A stretch of DNA of 13,199 nt. It comes from Candidatus Fermentibacteraceae bacterium (GTDB taxonomy: Bacteria; Fermentibacterota; Fermentibacteria; Fermentibacterales; JCC-6). The stretch is from contig JAOZQW010000027.1 of assembly GCA_029932015.1 (NCBI GenBank), positions 1-13,199 of the forward strand, in the 5' to 3' direction. The position numbers and the translations under genes were made by a program. The notes below the pieces were generated by a model. The model searched no databases. It had not been told where the DNA came from and saw nothing but the letters and a program-made list of their open reading frames with translations. Positions 6,955 to 13,199 of this stretch are shown here, piece after piece (positions within the stretch are counted from its first letter, which is position 1; each line of letters starts with the position of its first letter).

Positions 6955-8712
6955 TCACTGGAACATTCCAGCAAAATCAGATGGGGAGGAGACCGAAGTA
7001 ATACTGCCCTCCTCCATCAGTGCCATTCTGTCGGCATTCCTGACAGTGGTGAATCTGTGGGCAATGATCACGGTGGTCCTTCCCCTTGATACTTCTGACA
7101 TGGCCTCCTGAAGCTTCTGTTCGGTGAGAGCGTCCACGTGTGCCGTGGTTTCATCCAGGACCAGTATCAGGGGGTCGGCCAGTACCGCCCTTGCAAGGGC
7201 TATCAGCTGTCTCTGGCCTCCGGAGAGAAGCCCCCCGGCTTCGCCAGCCTGGCTTTCGTAACCATGAGGAAGGCTTTTAATGAAGTCATGGGCCTGAACC
7301 AGACGGGTCGCATTTTCCACTTCGGCATCTGTGGCGACTGGATTACCGTAACGGATGTTCTCCCTTATCGTATCAGGGAAGAGGTAGGTATCCTGAGGGA
7401 CGATGGTCACAAGACTTCTCAGCTTTTCGTTAGAGATATTCCTCAGGTCCGTCCCATCGATCTCTATGCTCCCTTCATCCGGATCGTATATCCTGGCCAG
7501 GAGCAGCGCCAGCGTGCTCTTACCCGCGCCGGTGGGACCCACCACTGCCAGTGTGCCGCCAGGCTCCACCGTCAGGTCGATGTCCCTCAGCACCGGTTCC
7601 TCTCCATAGGAGAAGGTCACATCTCTTACGTTAATGCGCCCTTTGAAACCACCATCAGGCTCCTCAGGCCGGTCAGGTTCGGGTATTTCTGGTTCCCCGA
7701 CCAGATACTCGCCTATCCTTGTCAGTGAAGCCGCTGCTGCCTGAAGCGAGTTGTATACAAGGCTCAGCTCCCTGACCGGACCAAAGAATCTGTTCACATA
7801 GCCCAGGAAGGCGAGGATCACTCCTATGGTCATGGTACCGCCGGCAACCAGTGATCCTCCGTAGCCTATCACCAGGGCCACGCTGAGCATATTGCTGACG
7901 GTCATGACAGGGAAGAGCGAGGCAAAGAGAACCGCTGTGCGCAGGTTCGCCTTCATGTTCCTGAGGCTGAGCATCTCGAACTGCTCGATGTTGAAGGATT
8001 CCCTGGAAAGGGACTGGGTCACCTTCATGCCAACCACTCCCTGTTCCACCCCGGTGTTCACAGCCGCCATCTCCTGCTGCACATGTATGTAGGCGTTGCG
8101 CATTCTCCTGGCCAGGAAACTGAAGCTGACCACCACCACGGGAACGCTTACCATGGTCACAATGGTAAGACGCAGGTCCAGAAGCGCCATGACAACGATG
8201 ATTCCGCAGACAGTCAATATGTCGTTGAAAAAGTGAATGAGACTCGTGGACACGAAGTCAGCAACGTTGTTCACGTCGTTGGTAATCCGCGACATCACCT
8301 GTCCTACCTTTTCCCGTCTGTGGAATTCGATGGACCGGCGGAGAACGTTCCTCACCATGTCCTTCCTGATGTCGTAGACCACCCGCTGGCTCACCCACCC
8401 GGAGAGATAGCCCTGACCGTACAGAGCAGGCCAGAAGACAGCATTCAACAGCAGGTAGGCCAGCGCCAGTACTGTCAGTCCCTTCAGGTCGCCGGGGATT
8501 ATGTAACTGTCAACCGCAATCCTGGCCATTAGGGGCATGGCAAGCGAGGCCGCAGTGGAAAGCAGCATCAGAAGTACCGCCAGAAGTACCCGACCTCGGT
8601 AGGGGCGCACATAATGGGCGATCAGACGTAGTGAGCCCTTCCGGAGGCTGGAGATTCTGAAATCGGCTTCCTCCCGCTGCAGCCGGCCCATGAAGCCTCC
8701 CCTGATGTTCAT
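6955..8712 (-). CDS. ABC exporter half-transporter (second subunit)
   Basis: This 585-residue protein is a fused membrane-plus-ATPase half-transporter of the multidrug/lipid exporter type. Residues about 40-325 hold six transmembrane helices (for example 43-62, 77-97, 160-200, 262-305). The nucleotide-binding domain shows an A-loop tyrosine (FSYG, Y369), Walker A GPTGAGKST (392-400), Q-loop Q440, signature LSGGQ (496-500), Walker B LILVLD plus glutamate (515-521) and H-loop H552, all intact. It would drive ATP-dependent export across the inner membrane. Its ATG overlaps the stop of the upstream ABC gene by 4 nt (ATGA-type coupling). A second ATG at 8691 has a better AGGGGAGG ribosome site and could be the true start, removing seven residues. 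It likely pairs with the neighbouring subunit; the substrate cannot be inferred. Confidence 0.93.
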   Translation of the reverse strand: MNIRGGFMGRLQREEADFRISSLRKGSLRLIAHYVRPYRGRVLLAVLLMLLSTAASLAMPLMARIAVDSYIIPGDLKGLTVLALAYLLLNAVFWPALYGQGYLSGWVSQRVVYDIRKDMVRNVLRRSIEFHRREKVGQVMSRITNDVNNVADFVSTSLIHFFNDILTVCGIIVVMALLDLRLTIVTMVSVPVVVVSFSFLARRMRNAYIHVQQEMAAVNTGVEQGVVGMKVTQSLSRESFNIEQFEMLSLRNMKANLRTAVLFASLFPVMTVSNMLSVALVIGYGGSLVAGGTMTIGVILAFLGYVNRFFGPVRELSLVYNSLQAAAASLTRIGEYLVGEPEIPEPDRPEEPDGGFKGRINVRDVTFSYGEEPVLRDIDLTVEPGGTLAVVGPTGAGKSTLALLLARIYDPDEGSIEIDGTDLRNISNEKLRSLVTIVPQDTYLFPDTIRENIRYGNPVATDAEVENATRLVQAHDFIKSLPHGYESQAGEAGGLLSGGQRQLIALARAVLADPLILVLDETTAHVDALTEQKLQEAMSEVSRGRTTVIIAHRFTTVRNADRMALMEEGSITSVSSPSDFAGMFQ

Positions 8713-10568
8713 GGTTCCCGCCCGTTTGTGAACTGCAGCGAATAGAGTGTGCTGTAAAGACCCCCGACCTCCATGAGCATCTCATGTGCCGTCTTGCCAT
8801 CATCCGGTAATCCTGTTTCCGCGACAACGCCATCCTTCATGACGATGATCCTGTCTGCGTGTCTGACAGTGCGGAACCTGTGGGCTATTACGAAGGTGGT
8901 GCGCCCCTCCCTGGCATTCTCAAAGGCATCCCGCATCTTCCTTTCCGTAGCAGCATCCACGCTTGATGTGGGTTCGTCCAGTATCAGGACCCTCGGGTCC
9001 TGCAGGAGAACCCGTGCCAGTGCTATCCTCTGACGTTGACCCCCGGAGAGGCGTATTCCCCTTTCGCCGACAGGGGTTCCGTACCCCATGGGAAGGGAGC
9101 ACACGAAATCATGGATCTGTGCGGTCCGGGCCACTCTCTCGATCTCCCTGTCGGAGACGCCGGGACTTCCATAGGCGATGTTTTCCCTTACCGATGTATC
9201 GAACAGAAATACGCTCTGGAGAGCTATGCCTACATGAGCACGAAGGCTGTCCAGGGTGACTTTCATGACATTATGACCATCAATAGTAACAGAACCGCTG
9301 TCCACATCGTAAAACCTTGGGATCAGGTGGACCAGAGTACTTTTGCCGGCCCCTGAAGGGCCGACCACGGCCACCATCTCACCGGGAAGCGCTTCCAGCG
9401 AAATGTCCTTCAGAACCTGATGCTCTCCGTCGTAGGAGAAACAGACTCCGTTGAACATCACTTTACCCTCGATGGGGGGAAGGGGAACTGCGTCGGGGGA
9501 GTCAGATATCTCCGGGTTAGTGTCCATCACTTCGAAGATGCGCTCCGATGCTGCCAGGGATCTCATGACCACATTCATCATCATCCCCGTCTGCCTTACC
9601 GGCCGCAGTATCATGCCGATGTAGGTTGTAAAGGCGATGAGCGTGCCCAGGGAAACACTGCCTCTGATGACGCCGTATCCCCCAACCCAGATTATCAGCC
9701 CCGTCCCAAACCCTATTAGAACATTCATGAAAGGCATCCATAGCGACTGTATTTTCACAGCCTCCACACCGGCGCTTAAGTTCCTGCTGCTTGAGTGGTC
9801 GAAGCGCTCCTCTTCGTACTTCTCCCCACCGAATACCTTTACAACCATGATTCCGGCAAGTGTCCCCTGGAGGATCGATCCCAGCTGTCCCAGGGTTTTC
9901 CGGACTCTGCCCATGGCTGGTCTGACCCGCAGGGCGTAGACCCGTATAGTCATGATCATCACCGGTAACAGTGCGGCGTATATGAGGCCGAGGAGCCAGT
10001 TCCAGGAGAAGAGCACCACCATGATGCCCAGCAGGAACAGGGCATTGGTAAGGACAATTATTCCGGCGCGGCCGAAGAACATGCTGAGAACATCTGTATC
10101 CGATGTGACCCTGGACATAAGATCGCCTGTCCTTGCGCGGTCGAAGAACGAGAAGGAGAGTCTGTTCAGGTGAGAGAAAAGATCGTTCCTTATCCTGAAG
10201 ACTATCTTCTGTCCCACCAGAGCGGTCAGGTATAGCCTCAGGAAATCCACGCCTCCCTGCACCAGTGAGACCGCAATGAGCCCCGCCGCCCACATCCAGA
10301 TGAGATGGCCCTCTTCCCCCAGTATGCATTTGTCTATTACTGCGCGAATGATGAAGGCGGGAAGCAGTTCCAGGAACGCAGCGCCGGCAGCGGCGCAGAC
10401 GGTGGCCGCGAAGAGGCCTACGTGCGGCTTTATGTAATGCGCTAGTCTTTTAAGTAATGGCCATATAGGTTCGGTTGTCCGGTCCATGCCCGGGCCCTTC
10501 CCGCCCGTCTTCACCGATCTGGCGCCCTTGGGCCTGTTGCCGGTCCTGGACCGTTCACCGTTCTTCAT
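8709..10568 (-). CDS. ABC exporter half-transporter (first subunit)
   Basis: This 619-residue half-transporter has membrane helices over residues about 48-335 and a full ATPase domain: FSYD (A-loop Y379), Walker A GPSGAGKST (403-411), Q451, VGERG X-loop, LSGGQ (507-511), Walker B VLILDE (527-532) and H563. All ATPase residues are canonical, so neither subunit of the pair shows the degenerate site seen in some heterodimeric exporters. Residues 1-27 are basic and poorly structured; an ATG at 10487 (MDRTTEP) is a reasonable alternative start. As drawn, the gene overlaps the end of the ArsR-type gene by 14 nt, so repressor and transporter form one operon. The tandem, non-identical arrangement suggests a heterodimeric exporter of the kind linked to multidrug or lipophilic substrate efflux; the substrate is unknown. 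Confidence 0.93.
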   Translation of the reverse strand: MKNGERSRTGNRPKGARSVKTGGKGPGMDRTTEPIWPLLKRLAHYIKPHVGLFAATVCAAAGAAFLELLPAFIIRAVIDKCILGEEGHLIWMWAAGLIAVSLVQGGVDFLRLYLTALVGQKIVFRIRNDLFSHLNRLSFSFFDRARTGDLMSRVTSDTDVLSMFFGRAGIIVLTNALFLLGIMVVLFSWNWLLGLIYAALLPVMIMTIRVYALRVRPAMGRVRKTLGQLGSILQGTLAGIMVVKVFGGEKYEEERFDHSSSRNLSAGVEAVKIQSLWMPFMNVLIGFGTGLIIWVGGYGVIRGSVSLGTLIAFTTYIGMILRPVRQTGMMMNVVMRSLAASERIFEVMDTNPEISDSPDAVPLPPIEGKVMFNGVCFSYDGEHQVLKDISLEALPGEMVAVVGPSGAGKSTLVHLIPRFYDVDSGSVTIDGHNVMKVTLDSLRAHVGIALQSVFLFDTSVRENIAYGSPGVSDREIERVARTAQIHDFVCSLPMGYGTPVGERGIRLSGGQRQRIALARVLLQDPRVLILDEPTSSVDAATERKMRDAFENAREGRTTFVIAHRFRTVRHADRIIVMKDGVVAETGLPDDGKTAHEMLMEVGGLYSTLYSLQFTNGREP

Positions 10569-10854
10569 CGAGATCCGCGTTCCTATAGGGGATTTCCACC
10601 AGTGTATTTCTTATCTGCTGCATGTTATCCGTATCAAGGCCATAATGGATCCTGCAGCCGTCCCTGTGACCGGAGACGAGTCCGACCCTTTCAAGGATAG
10701 CCAGGTGCTGGGATACGGAGGGCTGGCTTATATCCAATCTGGCTGTGATAGCGTTTACGCACATGGGACTGTCTATGAGCATCCTCAGTATGCGCAGTCG
10801 CGTTACCGATGAGAGTGCCCTGTGCAGATCCGCGAGTTCTCTGAGTTCTTTCAT
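10555..10854 (-). CDS. ArsR-family winged-helix repressor of the ABC operon
   Basis: This 99-residue protein has the ArsR/SmtB winged-helix fold: LADLHRALSSVTRLRILRML (7-26), then MCVNAITARLDISQPSVSQH (31-50) with the recognition helix at QPSVSQHL, and a wing ending RIHYGL (68-73). Only one cysteine (C32) lies where metal sensors such as ArsR carry a CxC pair, and C67 is in the wing, so a classical alpha-3 metal site is not evident; it may sense something else. It is first in an operon with two exporter genes and presumably represses them until an inducer binds. The ATG directly abuts a perfect inverted repeat in the promoter. No Shine-Dalgarno site is present, consistent with a leaderless start. 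Confidence 0.88.
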   Translation of the reverse strand: MKELRELADLHRALSSVTRLRILRMLIDSPMCVNAITARLDISQPSVSQHLAILERVGLVSGHRDGCRIHYGLDTDNMQQIRNTLVEIPYRNADLDEER

Positions 10855-10889
10855 AGCAATATAGTAATATTCCTATATTGCTTGGTCAA
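10855..10889 (-). promoter_or_regulatory. Promoter and inverted-repeat operator of the arsR-ABC operon
   Basis: On the minus strand there is a -35 TTGACC (10884-10889), a 17-bp spacer and a -10 TACTAT (10861-10866), ending 6 nt before the ATG of the ArsR-type gene. A perfect inverted repeat with 10-bp arms (AGCAATATAG at 10855-10864, CTATATTGCT at 10873-10882, 8-bp centre) covers the -10 and most of the spacer. AT-rich imperfect or perfect 12-2-12-like palindromes over the promoter are usual for ArsR repressors. Predicted transcription starts at or next to the ATG. Confidence 0.7.
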
Positions 10890-10951
10890 CTGTTCACTGT
10901 GAGAATTCGCATGAACTTCTGTGATTGGCTTGAAGATTGCATGCTGTCTCC

Positions 10952-10980
10952 TTGCTGGAGAGGTAATATAACCCTATATA
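10952..10980 (+). promoter_or_regulatory. Possible promoter for the AAA ATPase gene
   Basis: TTGCTG (10952-10957), 17 bp, then TATATA (10975-10980) gives a plausible promoter about 42 nt upstream of the likely transcribed leader of the gene starting at 11029. The -35 overlaps a small TCTCC/GGAGA hairpin (10947-10961). A perfect TTGACA at 10993 has no -10 at the right distance. Confidence 0.35.
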
Positions 10981-11028
10981 TGGACAAGAAGATTGACAAA
11001 ATTAGGGTATGTTTCGACGGGAATAAAG

Positions 11029-12423
11029 ATGATATACAGGGATGTATTACTGCAGATCGAAGCTTGGCAGCGGAGCGTCGAGCCTAAAATCCTGGTGTTG
11101 AGAGGGGCCAGGCAGGTGGGCAAGACCACAGCCGTGAGCCAGTTGCCTTCCCTTGCTGGCAGAGGCGCGAAGGTTCTGCAGGTGAACCTTGAGGAGCATC
11201 CTGAATTGGAGCGGTCCTTCGCTACTAATGACGCGGAGCGCATTCTGGAAGAACTGTTTTTCACCGCTGGAGCTGTTCCTGCGGGGGGGGACATCGTCTT
11301 CCTGGACGAGGTGCAGGCTGCCCCCTCAGCGCTGCAGGCTATGCGGTATCTCCGTGAGCACCGGCCAGATCTGCGGTTCGTGGCTGCAGGGTCACTCCTG
11401 GAGGTGGCGCTGGGGCGGCGAAACATCTCCATGCCAGTGGGGCGGATGGAGTATCTGTTCATGGGACCGCTGACTTACCGGGAGTTCCTGGGAGCACAGG
11501 GATCCTTCGATATGGAACGCGAGCTGATGCGGAGCTGGATCCCGGGCAAACCCTTCCCGCAGGCGGCGCACGGGAAGCTGCTCTCAGTGTTGAGGAAGTA
11601 CCTGATCGTGGGTGGCATGCCGGAGGCGGTTGCCCGTTTTGTCGCCACGGGAGACTCCATGGAGGTGGGAAGGGTACACGCATCCATCCTGAATACCTAT
11701 CGTGATGATTTTGTGAAGTACGCATCCGGGGAAGACCTGCTGCTGCTTCGGAGGGTGTTCGACTGGGTTCCGGCCAGGGGGGGAGACAAGGCCGTTTACA
11801 CGAAGATAGCTGCAGACCGTCGGGCGGCAGCCGTTCGAACAGCCATCGAGTTGCTGTGCGATGCCAGAGTCATCTTCCCTGCAGTGCATTCCGCGGGGAA
11901 CGGTCTCCCGCTCAGCTCTGAAGTGCGCCCTTCTGTGTACAAGCTCTTCTTTCTGGATGTTGGCCTGATGGCTCACATGACCGGGGTTTCCCGGATATCC
12001 GGAGATATGATGCTGGACCACGACTTCATCAATCGGGGGAGACTGGCTGAGCAGTTCGTGGCACAGCATCTTCTCTTTCGCCGACCCTCCTGGGAGAGGC
12101 CTTCTCTGCATTACTGGCTCAGGAGCGGTCGGAGTTCCAACGCCGAGGTGGACTTCCTGGTTGAGGGTGGCCGGTCAGTAGTACCGGTGGAGGTCAAGGC
12201 GGGTAGCTCCGGCAGCATGAAGTCCCTGATGCGGTTCGTGCAGGAAAAGAGCGTTCCTCTGGCAGTACGCTTCGACGCGAACCCCCCGTCCCTGCAGAGA
12301 GTGGAGCACCGTCTGGCAGACGGATGGGGAGGCAGTCGACCGGTGCAGTTCGACCTGCTCTCACTGCCGCTGTACATGGTGGATGAAATAGACAGGCTGG
12401 TCGCGGATCTCCTGCCGGAATGA
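11029..12423 (+). CDS. AAA-family ATPase with DUF4143 (PD-(D/E)XK-like) C-terminal domain
   Basis: This 464-residue protein (from the ATG at 11029) has Walker A GARQVGKTT (26-34), Walker B DIVFLDE (88-94) and a sensor segment RFVAAGSLLE (116-125), as in AAA_14 ATPases. The C-terminal half is DUF4143: YLIVGGMPEAV (191-201), FFLDVGLM (307-314), GRLAEQFVAQHLL (337-349), then EVDFLV (373-378) and VPVEVKAG (385-392). The last two form a PD-(D/E)XK-like active-site pattern (D375, E388, K390). This family is very common, usually as single genes, and its role is poorly known; nuclease or nucleic-acid-linked function is suggested only by the motif. A TTG at 10993 would add 12 residues, but ATG 11029 is preferred. 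It contains runs of eight G (11283-11290) and seven G (11777-11783). A GGAGG after its stop leads into the next, truncated gene. Confidence 0.88.
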   Translation: MIYRDVLLQIEAWQRSVEPKILVLRGARQVGKTTAVSQLPSLAGRGAKVLQVNLEEHPELERSFATNDAERILEELFFTAGAVPAGGDIVFLDEVQAAPSALQAMRYLREHRPDLRFVAAGSLLEVALGRRNISMPVGRMEYLFMGPLTYREFLGAQGSFDMERELMRSWIPGKPFPQAAHGKLLSVLRKYLIVGGMPEAVARFVATGDSMEVGRVHASILNTYRDDFVKYASGEDLLLLRRVFDWVPARGGDKAVYTKIAADRRAAAVRTAIELLCDARVIFPAVHSAGNGLPLSSEVRPSVYKLFFLDVGLMAHMTGVSRISGDMMLDHDFINRGRLAEQFVAQHLLFRRPSWERPSLHYWLRSGRSSNAEVDFLVEGGRSVVPVEVKAGSSGSMKSLMRFVQEKSVPLAVRFDANPPSLQRVEHRLADGWGGSRPVQFDLLSLPLYMVDEIDRLVADLLPE

Positions 12424-12440
12424 TTGGAGGAGAGATCGGG

Positions 12441-12530
12441 ATGAACATGAGGCAGTTCCGCTACGGCGCAGACAGCCCGGGTTACCTGGTTGGGAGCGGA
12501 TCCAATCAATGGAGGAAGCATGAAACTTAA
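12441..12530 (+). pseudogene. Truncated start of an MBL-fold hydrolase-like gene
   Basis: Eighteen nucleotides after the AAA gene, with GGAGG at 12426-12430, an ATG opens a frame whose first residues, MNMRQFRYGADSPGYLVGSG, resemble the beginning of metallo-beta-lactamase-fold proteins of the hydroxyacylglutathione-hydrolase type ('RQFRYxADNLGYLV'). The resemblance stops after about 18-20 codons, where the repeat beginning near 12495 starts, and the frame closes at 12528-12530. The zinc-binding HxHxDH motif and everything after it are absent from the window, so this is a remnant. The family match is from memory of the motif over a short stretch and needs a search. Confidence 0.42.
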
Positions 12531-12618
12531 ACTCGTGGTCTTTTTGGCTATCATGGTGCTGATCCTTGCCTGCGGCGGGAAGACCATTCAATCTGAACAG
12601 AGTTGAATAAGTCGGCTT
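12495..12618 (+). repeat. Short dispersed repeat, copy 2
   Basis: This matches copy 1 (6693-6871) at both ends, with a shorter middle. The left end falls inside the apparent MBL-fold reading frame, so the segment looks as if it arrived by insertion or recombination there. Confidence 0.6.
12520..12606 (+). CDS. Small 28-residue lipoprotein, likely a deletion derivative
   Basis: GGAGG (12511-12515) precedes an ATG opening a 28-codon frame. Residues 1-17 form a complete lipoprotein signal ending LILAC, with Cys18 as the lipidated residue, followed by only ten residues (GGKTIQSEQS). In another frame of the same DNA the tail reads GRPFNLNRVE and a stop (12608-12610). That is nearly the same as the C-terminus encoded by the small gene at 6720. 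So this copy keeps the intact signal peptide and the C-terminal DNA of its family, but an internal deletion has put them out of frame. A minimal lipopeptide might still be produced; no function is assigned. Confidence 0.45.
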   Translation: MKLKLVVFLAIMVLILACGGKTIQSEQS

Positions 12619-12642
12619 AGTTAAGGAGATACATTGATACCT

Positions 12643-12711
12643 CGCGGGAAGCCCCGTAGATAATTTGTACCACTTACGCTTATAAGCGAAGTCTCGATCG
12701 CTTCCCCTGCG
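12643..12711. repeat. Nested inverted-repeat structure between converging genes
   Basis: An outer stem pairs CGCGGGAAGC (12643-12652) with GCTTCCC-CT-GCG (12700-12711), 10 bp with a 2-nt bulge. Inside lies a perfect palindrome CGCTTATAAGCG (12677-12688), extendable by ACTT/AAGT to 12672-12692 with one bulged A. It sits between the small lipoprotein gene (plus) and the FMN-binding gene (minus), so it could be a bidirectional terminator, but neither side has a T-run. It could equally be an extragenic palindromic repeat. Confidence 0.4.
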
Positions 12712-12713
12712 AA

Positions 12714-13166
12714 TTAAAGCGTAAATGGTACGACTTTGAAGCGGGTTGAAGTCATATCGCCTGGTCTCATGAATTCGACATCTTCCACATGCAGCTCGAT
12801 CAGGCAGAAAGTGGGATCCTCTGGAGTCTCCCAGTAGCTGTCGAAGAAGGGTATCTTCGAAGCCATCATACTTCTCACATCTGAGTCCGTAACTATCAGG
12901 GCATTTCCTGAGCAGCGGAGAGTTCCTCTGCTGTCGTCCTTCTCCAGCATCAGTGAGAACTCAAAGCCTGGATTCTGCTCCAGCTGCCTGACCTTTGAGT
13001 CGTTCGTTCCGGTGCAGGTCCAGAATTTGCCCTCGTCGAAGATGAGGCTGACAGGTCTTACTCTGGGGAGGGAGCCATCCAATGTGGCAAGATGTATCAT
13101 CTGGACCGGCTTAAGCCAGGACCATGCTTCCTTAATCAGAGTCGGATTGCTTTCTTTCACTAACAT
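12714..13166 (-). CDS. Pyridoxamine 5'-phosphate oxidase-fold FMN-binding protein
   Basis: This 150-residue protein fits the split-barrel PNPOx-like family, including general stress protein 26-type members. Visible features are MIHLATLDGSLPRVRPVS (23-40), where the strand and the following RPVS contact flavin in relatives; LIFDEGKFWTCTGTNDSKVRQLEQNP (41-66), the usual second and third strands with the K/N region; and the RCSGNALIV strand (84-92). The SYWE motif at 110-113 and a final LIELHVEDVEFM strand (122-133) complete the barrel. Members bind FMN, F420 or heme and the reaction is generally unknown; the length excludes neither option and FMN is most likely. Position and strand do not tie it to its neighbours. 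The ATG at 13166 has only a close AGAGG (2 nt spacing), so the start is moderately sure. It is complete, with its stop at 12714-12716. Confidence 0.85.
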   Translation of the reverse strand: MLVKESNPTLIKEAWSWLKPVQMIHLATLDGSLPRVRPVSLIFDEGKFWTCTGTNDSKVRQLEQNPGFEFSLMLEKDDSRGTLRCSGNALIVTDSDVRSMMASKIPFFDSYWETPEDPTFCLIELHVEDVEFMRPGDMTSTRFKVVPFTL

Positions 13167-13199
13167 CGCCTCTGCCAGTTACCGCTCCATTATGAAGAA

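Noticed and set aside
7138..7728. A 196-codon plus-strand frame opposite the ABC ATPase domain, and the long 9517-10329 minus frame
   Set aside because: Both overlap highly conserved ABC transporter sequence in other frames and show no recognisable domain.
10993..10998. A perfect TTGACA box before the AAA gene
   Set aside because: No -10-like hexamer lies 16-19 bp downstream; it is also part of a possible TTG-started extension of the reading frame.
10980..11087. A 35-codon frame beginning MDKKIDKIRVCFDG upstream of and overlapping the AAA gene
   Set aside because: It runs into the AAA gene in another frame, has no ribosome site, and its ATG overlaps the proposed -10 box.
12643..12711. An integron attC site or a tRNA
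   Set aside because: No GTTRRRY/RYYYAAC core sites and no anticodon or TPsiC-like arms are present.

Overview
The window is a chromosomal stretch of moderately high GC content from a Gram-negative bacterium. Two proteins start with Sec signals and one with a lipoprotein signal. Secreted beta-propeller, metallophosphoesterase and FGE-like/TPR proteins sit beside dispersed remnants of a small lipoprotein gene. This style is common in uncultivated lineages of the FCB group (for example Fermentibacterota-like genomes), but that placement is inference from style only; no rRNA or marker gene is present.

Layout. (1) 1-274, minus: start of an adenosine-deaminase/ADGF-like hydrolase cut by the window edge. 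(2) 498-1606, minus: a toxin-antitoxin-like pair, an XRE-type HTH protein with a DUF6922-like C-terminus followed by an AbiEii-family nucleotidyltransferase, under a promoter with a palindromic operator. (3) 1777-6641, plus: three exported proteins, namely a predicted seven-bladed beta-propeller, a lipoprotein calcineurin-like phosphoesterase with two altered metal-site motifs, and a catalytically incompetent FGE-fold protein fused to TPRs. (4) 6693-6871: a short repeat with a 47-codon gene. (5) 6955-10854, minus: an operon of an ArsR-type repressor and two ABC exporter half-transporters, presumably a heterodimer, with a perfect inverted-repeat operator at the promoter. (6) 11029-12423, plus: an AAA/DUF4143 ATPase with a PD-(D/E)XK-like motif. 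(7) 12441-12618: the first codons of an apparent MBL-fold gene, broken where a second copy of the short repeat begins. (8) 12714-13166, minus: a pyridoxamine-phosphate-oxidase-fold FMN protein.

The observations most worth pursuing are three. First, the two self-regulating transcription units (antitoxin and arsR) share one geometry: a 17-bp promoter spacer, a -10 box ending 6 nt before the ATG, a palindrome over the -10, and no Shine-Dalgarno sequence. This predicts leaderless mRNAs, while other genes here have strong Shine-Dalgarno sites. Second, two differently deleted copies of one small lipoprotein gene flank the ABC/AAA block, and one appears to interrupt an MBL gene. Third, the phosphoesterase and the FGE-like protein both lack residues that are normally catalytic or metal-binding. 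I found no tRNA, rRNA, CRISPR array or recognisable transposase. No wholly new system is evident.
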